Shown one piece after another: positions 46,357 through 52,677 of a stretch of DNA of 64,000 nt. The notes under the pieces are model-generated. The model was not told the origin of the DNA and did no database searches. It worked only from the letters and a program-made list of their open reading frames with translations. Both the position numbers and the translations under genes were made by a program. The DNA comes from Candidatus Cloacimonadota bacterium. Lineage in GTDB: Bacteria; Cloacimonadota; Cloacimonadia; Cloacimonadales; Cloacimonadaceae. Numbering within the stretch: position 1 is the stretch's first letter; each line of letters opens with the position of its first letter. The stretch is from positions 1 to 64,000 of the forward strand of contig JASKKR010000006.1 of NCBI GenBank assembly GCA_030154085.1, read 5' to 3'.

Positions 46357-48321
46357 ATGTGCGGAATTGCCGGAATATATAGCTTTGATAAAAAGAATAA
46401 AATAGATCTGAATCTTTTGAAGAAGATGACCACCCTCATCAAGCATCGGGGACCATATGATGAAGGCTATTTGATCGCAAATGATCCCGATAGCAAGATG
46501 CTCGCTTATTGCGGAAATGATAGCACTGATGCCATAAAAAGTAAGTTGCCTTATTGCCGGGATGAAATTCCGGCACACGTTGGCTTTGGTTTTCGTCGTC
46601 TACCCACAGTCGAACTCTCAGACTGGGGACATCAACCCATGTATGACCCGAATCTGGGCATTGGCATCGTCTTTAATGGCGAGATATATAATCACTATGA
46701 GCTTAGAGATGAACTCAGCTCCATGGGCTATCGCTTTGGGGGACACAGCGATACTGAGGTGATTATAAAATCCTACCATGCTTGGGGCATAGATTGTGTA
46801 CAGCGTTTTCTGGGAATGTGGGCATTTAGTATCTGGGATACCAAGACCCAGACTCTTTTTTTGAGCCGAGACAGATTTGGCATCAAACCTCTTTATTACG
46901 CACAAGATAAAGATTTTTTCTATTGGGGTTCAGAAATAAAAGAGATCCTGGCTGCACCCATTCCAAAAACCCAAAACCTCGCCATGATCTGGCGCAGCAT
47001 GAAAGTAAACGCAATGATGGTCTATGATGATGAAACCTACTGGCAAGATATTCACTCGCTAAAACCAGGGCACAATCTCATCGTCCGGGGTTCCAAGATA
47101 CAAATTCAGAAATACTTTGCTCTGGAACCAGAAGATTTTGAGCAAAGCACTCTTAGTTTCGAAGAAGCCTCCGCCGAATATTACAGACTCTTTTTAGATA
47201 GTCTCAAGATGCAAGTTCGCAGTGATGTTGAAATCGCCGCTTCACTTTCCGGGGGGCTTGATTCCAGCGCCATCGTCTGCCAAGCGGCTCAGCTTTTGGA
47301 CTATCCACTGCGCTGCTTTTCTACATATTATGAAGATTTCCCTGCTCTGGATGAACGCCCATATATCGAGATCATCGCGGCTAAAACTGGAATCCGTACA
47401 AATTACATAGCCCCCACAGCAAGCGATGCTATGGCTTGGTGGCAAGAAGCCACCTATCTCAATGACCTTCCGATCGCATCAGGATTTGTGAGCCAATATG
47501 CACTGATGAAAAATGTTCATGAATCCGGGCTCCGCATCCTGCTCTCTGGTCAAGGCTCAGATGAAATGTCAGCCGGCTACCGCCATGCAGGATATCGCTA
47601 TTTTGCGGATCTCCTGCGCGGTATGAAGTTTGTCAAATTTGCCTCCGAAATCCGCCACTATCTAAGCAAAAACCCCGCTGCCAATCTACAATATTTTGGT
47701 AAGACTGCTCTTTCAGCCTTCGCCAGAGAATCAACTGTATATAATTTAGAAGCCAATCGCTATCGCTTTGAGCCTTTTGCAGATGATTTTGTAGCCGATG
47801 CAAAAAGTCAAGCTCAAGGACATCTCATGCAAAAAATAGCAGATATCCCAGCTTCGCGACTCAGCAACTTCCTGTATAACATGATGCAGAATACCTCCCT
47901 TGGTACTCTGCTGCACTTTGAGGATAGGATGAGTATGGCACATAGCGTCGAAAGCAGAGTTCCTTTTCTGGATCACCGACTAGTAAAACTCGTTTTTAGC
48001 TTGCCCTCAGATTATAAGATTCGACCTCCCTATCATAAAGCTATTCATCGCCATGCTCTCAAAGATTGTGTCCCCATGGAAATCGCACAACGAAAAGATA
48101 AAGGCATTTTCGGAAGTCCATTTCAAGAGAATTGGATGCGCAATGAATTAAAAGCTTACATCCAAAGTATCATATATAGCCATGAATTCCGCAATCGTGG
48201 GATCTGGAACCTCCCCAAAATACACGAACGCTGGCATAAATATCTCAAAGGTAGTAATACTGACGCCGAGATGCTCTACAACGTTGTATCCCTTGAGTTA
48301 TGGTACAGAAGTTTTGCTTAG
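46357..48321 (+). CDS. asnB: Glutamine-hydrolysing asparagine synthase
   Basis: This 654-residue enzyme makes asparagine from aspartate, ATP and glutamine. It has the N-terminal nucleophile Cys (MCGIAGIYS), GFRRLPTVELSDWGHQP in the glutaminase domain, and the PP-loop SLSGGLDSSAIV in the synthetase. ATG 46357 exposes this Cys and has AAGGAG upstream; the frame start at 46318 would add 13 residues ahead of it. Some homologues of this length amidate cell-surface sugars instead, so a biosynthetic role in polysaccharides is an alternative. Confidence 0.94.
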   Translation: MCGIAGIYSFDKKNKIDLNLLKKMTTLIKHRGPYDEGYLIANDPDSKMLAYCGNDSTDAIKSKLPYCRDEIPAHVGFGFRRLPTVELSDWGHQPMYDPNLGIGIVFNGEIYNHYELRDELSSMGYRFGGHSDTEVIIKSYHAWGIDCVQRFLGMWAFSIWDTKTQTLFLSRDRFGIKPLYYAQDKDFFYWGSEIKEILAAPIPKTQNLAMIWRSMKVNAMMVYDDETYWQDIHSLKPGHNLIVRGSKIQIQKYFALEPEDFEQSTLSFEEASAEYYRLFLDSLKMQVRSDVEIAASLSGGLDSSAIVCQAAQLLDYPLRCFSTYYEDFPALDERPYIEIIAAKTGIRTNYIAPTASDAMAWWQEATYLNDLPIASGFVSQYALMKNVHESGLRILLSGQGSDEMSAGYRHAGYRYFADLLRGMKFVKFASEIRHYLSKNPAANLQYFGKTALSAFARESTVYNLEANRYRFEPFADDFVADAKSQAQGHLMQKIADIPASRLSNFLYNMMQNTSLGTLLHFEDRMSMAHSVESRVPFLDHRLVKLVFSLPSDYKIRPPYHKAIHRHALKDCVPMEIAQRKDKGIFGSPFQENWMRNELKAYIQSIIYSHEFRNRGIWNLPKIHERWHKYLKGSNTDAEMLYNVVSLELWYRSFA

Positions 48322-48788
48322 ACAGTTGTATTAAATACGTTTTCCTCACAGTTGATGCTTAATATAACCGCTTAGTTTGTGCTTTTGGGGCAGATGTATC
48401 TATGTCAAAGGAACGGGGACTGCTTACTATCTATAACTTGGTTTAATTGTGTCAAGTTAAGACAACATGAAGATTATATTTATGCTTCTTTTGCCGCGCG
48501 TGCCTAATATCACCATTTTCCACATAAGACTACTAGCTGAAGATAAGATCCAAACTACCGTTAATGCTTCGGAGGGAAATTATTCCAACTTTATTCAACC
48601 TGAGAGCTACAATGAAAGTATCGAGATCATCATCAGAAAGCTAAATATCGGCAGTTTGAGACTCACTAATGCAGGTATTGCACATACAAGATGATGCTGA
48701 GAAGTAGTTAATTAGGCTCTGATCTTTTCACATTAGTAAAAGTGTTCTCGAAATAAAGAGTCAGCGATAAATCAGGAAGTTAACTTTA

Positions 48789-48892
48789 CCACAAAGATGC
48801 GTAAGTCATTATTTTCTCGTTTCTTGCCCACTTCTCAAATGGGAGAGAAACGGGGGAGGAATCAAGTGTGATAGTTTTTCAAGCACTTAGGC
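48789..48892 (+). repeat. Dispersed intergenic stem-loop repeat, copy D
   Basis: The most diverged copy. It starts CCACAAAGATGCGTAAGTCA, keeps arms CTCGTTTCTTGCCC and GGGAGAGAAACGGG, and ends TTTTTCAAGCACTTAG. It lies between the convergent asnB and beta-propeller genes. Confidence 0.8.
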
Positions 48893-48945
48893 AGTTATTT
48901 TTGGTTCGATTTCGAAGGAATAAAAAAGATATTTACCATGCTATG

Positions 48946-48978
48946 GAAAAGCCAGGCTCCCACCCAAAGGCGGGAGCC
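48946..48978 (-). terminator. Rho-independent terminator of the beta-propeller gene
   Basis: On the minus strand the arms GGCTCCC (48978-48972) and GGGAGCC (48961-48955) form a stem with a 10-base loop. TGGCTTTTC follows. It is 28 bases after the stop of the beta-propeller gene. Confidence 0.75.
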
Positions 48979-49006
48979 CATACTTCATCTTTATAGGCCC
49001 AAATAG

Positions 49007-50245
49007 TTAGTTCAAGACAACGAATTTGCCGCTGTGTTGTTGATTTGGAGAAGTAATTTTTAAGAAATACATACCTGCGGGAAAGTGTGAAGCATCAAGC
49101 TTGAGTTCAGTTCCTTCGAGCTCGTAAGTTTCCACTTTTTGTCCGCGAACATTATATATACTCACCTGAGCTTTTGAGGCACTATCTCTTTTGATAACAA
49201 TATGATCAGATCGATGAGCGGGGTTGGGATAAGGTTTTAGCGGAGCGTTGACCACCAGGTCATCCGTAGTACTAACTGAGCTTGTTTCCTCCAGTTTCAT
49301 ATCCGTGGGCATCATTCCAACCGTGAATTCCTTCGCAATGCTCAGATCAGAATTGAGAATTTTGACAATAGCGTTTGAACCCCAGTTTGGCGTCAAAACA
49401 GCCAGTTTATTCTGTGTTCCTGCCACCGCAGAAGCTCCGATTTGGAAAGGATTTTGGGCGTTATATATCATACTAAAGTCTTCCGTATCATATGCATAAA
49501 GACTCATCCCAGAACTATCTGCGACCCAAGCTATCCCTTCCGAATCAATATAGATATTACCAGGAGTACCTCCCAGAGCTATGGTATGAATGATCTCATC
49601 TGTAGAAGTATTGATCACATCTACTTGACCAGGGGCATCAGTCCAGTTCCCTGTGCAAGATACATATACATACTCTCCTTGAGCCGTGAGATATTGGGGA
49701 TTTAGTCCTGTCTCGATTAAGTTGATAGTTTCAAATGATTCAAGATCAATCACACTGACAGAACTGCCCACATAATTTTGGGCATAGTTTCCAGAATTGC
49801 TAACATAAAGTTTATTCCCTGCGATTACCAGAGCCTCCGGAGCAAAACCTACGTTCACTTCTGCATGGACTATCCCGTTGAAGGCGTCCATTTTATAAAC
49901 CTTGGAGGTAAAAAGTCCGCTGATGTAAAGATATCCATCATGATAGATGGCGTCCCAGGGATTGGAGCCCAATTCCACCAAATAGTTTCCCAATTGAGCA
50001 CCGGTGGATTTATCCAGCTTCTGAATTGCATTGTCCCCACTATTTACAACCCATAGGACGTCCTCACCAACAATTACTTTGTTTGGAACATAGCCCAAGA
50101 TGGCAAAAGTATTTTGCACGAGATCAGTTTCAAGATCTATGCGGCTTAGAGTACGTGATTGTGAATTGACCACCCAGATGAGATCAGCGTTGAGGATGTT
50201 TACACACAGCATCACTGCGATCAGGATAAGTAGCTTTGTTTTCAT
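49007..50245 (-). CDS. Secreted YncE-like beta-propeller with type IX-like C-terminal sorting domain, under a cobalamin riboswitch
   Basis: This 412-residue protein has a signal peptide (LLILIAVMLCVNILNA), a beta-propeller of repeated blades (about 20-325; repeats of the VSNSG and VVNSG type), and a C-terminal sorting domain of about 80 residues. The last part shows YPNPAHRSDHI, VSIYNVRGQKV and FPAGMYFLKI, hallmarks of type IX cargo. ATG 50245 has AGGTGA upstream; the longer frame runs into the riboswitch. Similar propellers occur in B12-uptake loci of Bacteroidetes, so binding of corrinoid at the cell surface is a hypothesis. No btuB-like gene is adjacent. Confidence 0.85.
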   Translation of the reverse strand: MKTKLLILIAVMLCVNILNADLIWVVNSQSRTLSRIDLETDLVQNTFAILGYVPNKVIVGEDVLWVVNSGDNAIQKLDKSTGAQLGNYLVELGSNPWDAIYHDGYLYISGLFTSKVYKMDAFNGIVHAEVNVGFAPEALVIAGNKLYVSNSGNYAQNYVGSSVSVIDLESFETINLIETGLNPQYLTAQGEYVYVSCTGNWTDAPGQVDVINTSTDEIIHTIALGGTPGNIYIDSEGIAWVADSSGMSLYAYDTEDFSMIYNAQNPFQIGASAVAGTQNKLAVLTPNWGSNAIVKILNSDLSIAKEFTVGMMPTDMKLEETSSVSTTDDLVVNAPLKPYPNPAHRSDHIVIKRDSASKAQVSIYNVRGQKVETYELEGTELKLDASHFPAGMYFLKITSPNQQHSGKFVVLN

Positions 50246-50319
50246 TTTGTTCACCTCGAATAATATTGTGACTTGAGATGAACTATTCCAAGGCAAACCC
50301 CTCACTCCGTGGGTCGCTT

Positions 50320-50490
50320 TGATACTTGCTGGCAGGTTTCCTGGCTCACAGCGGCTGCTTCCCTGAGGAAGCCATGAGATGCCTTCCCATCCCAAAATGA
50401 TAGTGACATCTCAAACCTTATGCTGCATACAGTGGCGGAGGCCGCTTCGTTTACGAATTCCCTATTACCGTATTTGCACCATCAAGTCAC
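50320..50490 (-). promoter_or_regulatory. Cobalamin riboswitch
   Basis: Read on the minus strand the B12 box AGCCAGGAAACCTGCC lies at 50346-50331. Upstream it has GGTGC (50480-50476), AATAGGGAA, GCCACTG and GGGAAGGC in the right order for the cobalamin family. It lies in the leader of the beta-propeller gene, whose ATG is 75 bases further on. The bases between (50319-50246) may form the switching part. A minus-strand TTGACA at 50523-50518 and TAAAAT at 50502-50497 could be the promoter, with a short 15-base spacer. Confidence 0.93.
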
Positions 50491-50846
50491 GCATTCATTT
50501 TAGAATCCTAGGCTTCCTGTCAAGTAAAATCGCCTTATAAGATCTTATACACACATTGCAAAGTGACAACGAAATCTGCAAATTGTGCAGCGAAATCTGC
50601 AAACTGTCGCATCGTAGGACATCCTTGCTCATCCTTTCCAAGACCCCTTTGAGTAGTTTTTGACAGGCTTTCTGCAAATCGGATCACCGAAAATTGCAAA
50701 TTGTGACAGGATAACTGCATGCTCCGATGCGTGACAAAACAGAAATGGAAAGAAAGCTTAGATTCTCTTGACTACAATCTTGAAGACCAGCAGATAAAAT
50801 TCTTCAAATTGAGCTTGATTATTTGTTCTTAAGATCGAATATGATT
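50491..50846. other. Intergenic region between riboswitch and accessory island
   Basis: About 355 bases with short degenerate repeats (50565-50720) and a 14-base palindrome at 50536-50549. No supported gene. It marks the change from core to accessory genes. Confidence 0.5.
50565..50720. repeat. Short degenerate repeats with core ATCTGCAAA
   Basis: The core CGAAATCTGCAAA occurs twice about 21 bases apart (50570-50582 and 50591-50603). Looser forms are CTTTCTGCAAAT near 50668 and CGAAAATTGCAAATTGTGAC near 50688. The unit is about 20 bases long and imperfect. No repeat-spacer regularity suggests CRISPR. Confidence 0.5.
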
Positions 50847-51287
50847 TTAGCAGAAGACAGTTGAGTTGTGAACCGGCTGTGCTTTGTATTGTTCTGCCTG
50901 CTGTTTGCGGATCTGGTTATTGGCCATGTCGATAAAGAACTGAGGTATCTCGCCCCTGAATTCCCGACAATCAAAGCCCATACGCTCGAGTACGGTTCTG
51001 ATTTCAGCATCTTTCCTACGCTGTGCTTCAAAGGGATTCTCATGTTCGGTTTCATCATCCTGATTCCCAGACCTCACTCTGTTATCAAGCATACTCGGAT
51101 GCAGCGGCATGTTGCGCATGGCTTGCCTAGTCATCTCTTCGATGATTTGATCCGGATCAGGTGGCGGTGCTTCCAGCATGGGTGGGCTATTGAACAACGA
51201 TTCCTTGTTTTCCAGTTCATCTGGCACTTCCGGTCTTTTCGCATGTTGCCTCAGGAGCGCATCCACCGATTCCTGGGCAGACATCAC
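50847..51287 (-). CDS. Hypothetical protein, possibly the remnant of a gene broken by an in-frame stop
   Basis: This 146-residue protein is hydrophilic and charged, with a Pro-rich stretch (LEAPPPDPDQ) and a C-terminal helix rich in Gln and Arg. No family was recognised. The same frame stays protein-like upstream of GTG 51287: it runs from ATG 51365 (MAVPIEHPEEKLVYE), is cut by a TAG at 51320-51318, then continues RDKERSAQKW into the ORF. This suggests either a nonsense mutation at codon 16 or a real start at 51287 or 51284. It lies at the edge of the accessory region. Confidence 0.45.
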   Translation of the reverse strand: MMSAQESVDALLRQHAKRPEVPDELENKESLFNSPPMLEAPPPDPDQIIEEMTRQAMRNMPLHPSMLDNRVRSGNQDDETEHENPFEAQRRKDAEIRTVLERMGFDCREFRGEIPQFFIDMANNQIRKQQAEQYKAQPVHNSTVFC

Positions 51288-51566
51288 CCATTTCTGAGCG
51301 CTGCGTTCCTTATCCCGCTATTCATAAACAAGTTTTTCTTCAGGGTGTTCAATAGGCACTGCCATTCGCTTATGTAGCTGTTTGACCTAATGTGTCGGCA
51401 GCCAAATACGCTTTTGTGATAATACTTTACATCTAACTGGTTACTTATTAGCACTTCTTGAGGTATATCCTGCGTCTTCATGCCTCTCCGGGTTCTATGG
51501 ATTTTGGTAGCTCAACAGAGTTCATGTATTGATTGCATAAAGTAGAAGCTCTCACTTCAAACCAAA

Positions 51567-52121
51567 TTAACGAATAAGGGCTAACTGCAAAGCATTTAGA
51601 ATTCTTTCAAACTCACCGAAATCATAAGTAAACTTACTGCCGCCCTTGCTCTGGATATCTAGCAAATGGCTAGTGAATTTGTTGTATTCACTGTTTAACT
51701 GGTGGTTTAAAGTGACGATCTCTTGATCTATATTAGCTATGGAATCTACTTGGATCATGATGTTCTGCATCTCTTCATACATCTCAGGGATAAGATTAGG
51801 GTATTTCGCACCTAGTTCATTCTTGGACAAGATCAGCTTTTTCTTAAGACTTATCAGGGATCGGAATATATCAATCTTTATGTCAATAAGAACCTTGTCA
51901 TACTCATATTTCTTGATCATTTCATGCTTGTACGCTTCTAATTGCATTGAGTACTCAAGCTTTGCTTCTTCAATTCTTCTTGTAATATCCCCGATATCTT
52001 GTTTTGTGGCTAAGTTTTCAGCTCTACTCTTCATATAAGTATAAAACCAGTACAAGAAAAAGGGGATAGCGATAGTGATCAGCTTTGATGCTATATTAAA
52101 GACTGACTCCATTTTTTCCAT
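51567..52121 (-). CDS. Membrane-anchored coiled-coil protein next to a SIR2-like gene
   Basis: This 184-residue protein has one membrane segment (about 9-30), then NLATKQDIGDITRRIEEAK, a common motif after the membrane helix in small coiled-coil proteins of defence and phage loci. The rest is largely helical with heptad patterns. No catalytic motif is seen. It starts eight bases after the SIR2-like gene and shares its orientation, so the two may form a pair: an effector and a membrane-tied partner. The function is unknown. Confidence 0.7.
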   Translation of the reverse strand: MEKMESVFNIASKLITIAIPFFLYWFYTYMKSRAENLATKQDIGDITRRIEEAKLEYSMQLEAYKHEMIKKYEYDKVLIDIKIDIFRSLISLKKKLILSKNELGAKYPNLIPEMYEEMQNIMIQVDSIANIDQEIVTLNHQLNSEYNKFTSHLLDIQSKGGSKFTYDFGEFERILNALQLALIR

Positions 52122-52128
52122 CCTTTGT

Positions 52129-52650
52129 TTATTGAATTACTCTCGCCTTAGAGTATTTTGTGTCGTTGATCTCGCCATGAATATGCCATACTGAGAATAA
52201 CTCATCTTTAAACTCATACTTCCGAAACAAGCTGTGTATTTCTTCATTGGTGCTTCTCGTATTTTTACATGCCTCTCGAAAGTCAGATTGATGGTTAATT
52301 TTCTCAGCATATGCTTTTTCCAAGGTATACTCATAATTTGTGGTCAATACATTCCGATACTTAGTATTTCTGGCGATCATCCGGTGAGTATCTCTGACTC
52401 GAATCTTCCCAAATATCTCTGCAGTTTTCGTCTTCAACACTCTGACAGCTCTATTGTAAGAATTGCCCTTTGTCGTTAGTATTTCTTCAAATGCCAGGGG
52501 AAAAGGTTTGAAGGGATTACTAAGATCAATACTTCCCGAACCTAGTTTTGACAAATCCTGCAGAAGGTTACCCCAGGAGTAGTCCGAATCGCAAAAAACT
52601 CTGTTGATGCCATTACCAACCAGCAACGCTTTCTCAGTTTTGTTTGTCAT
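52129..52650 (-). CDS. SIR2-like domain protein, short or C-terminally truncated
   Basis: This 173-residue protein resembles the N-terminal part of SIR2-like effectors. It has VGNGINRVF (11-19) for nucleotide binding, LTTNYEYTLEKAY (near 102-114) with the conserved Asn, and WHIHGEIND (near 151-159) with the conserved His. The chain stops about 14 residues after this His, while the fold usually continues for 80 or more. SIR2-like proteins of phage defence deplete NAD+ on infection. AAGGAAG lies before the ATG. It is downstream of the type III-like genes. It may be a truncated, inactive relic or a minimal variant. Confidence 0.72.
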   Translation of the reverse strand: MTNKTEKALLVGNGINRVFCDSDYSWGNLLQDLSKLGSGSIDLSNPFKPFPLAFEEILTTKGNSYNRAVRVLKTKTAEIFGKIRVRDTHRMIARNTKYRNVLTTNYEYTLEKAYAEKINHQSDFREACKNTRSTNEEIHSLFRKYEFKDELFSVWHIHGEINDTKYSKARVIQ

Positions 52651-52677
52651 ACAATACTTCCTTAATGTGTAATGATA

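Larger units (their letters stand above)
48322..49006. other. Convergent intergenic region between asnB and the beta-propeller gene
   Basis: About 685 bases with a dispersed repeat copy (48789-48892) and the terminator of the beta-propeller gene (48946-48978). A 75-codon frame on the plus strand (48467-48694) has no ribosome binding site and is not supported. Confidence 0.55.

Noticed and set aside
48467-48694. A 75-codon frame after asnB
   Set aside because: No ribosome binding site and no recognisable features; convergent spacer region.
50495-50720. Two overlapping 60-codon frames and a possible CRISPR-like array
   Set aside because: The frames only mirror short degenerate repeats. The repeats are imperfect, few and lack unique spacers of constant length, so this is not CRISPR.
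51284-51481. A 65-codon frame upstream of the hypothetical gene
   Set aside because: It overlaps the better frame that begins at ATG 51365 and has no family likeness.
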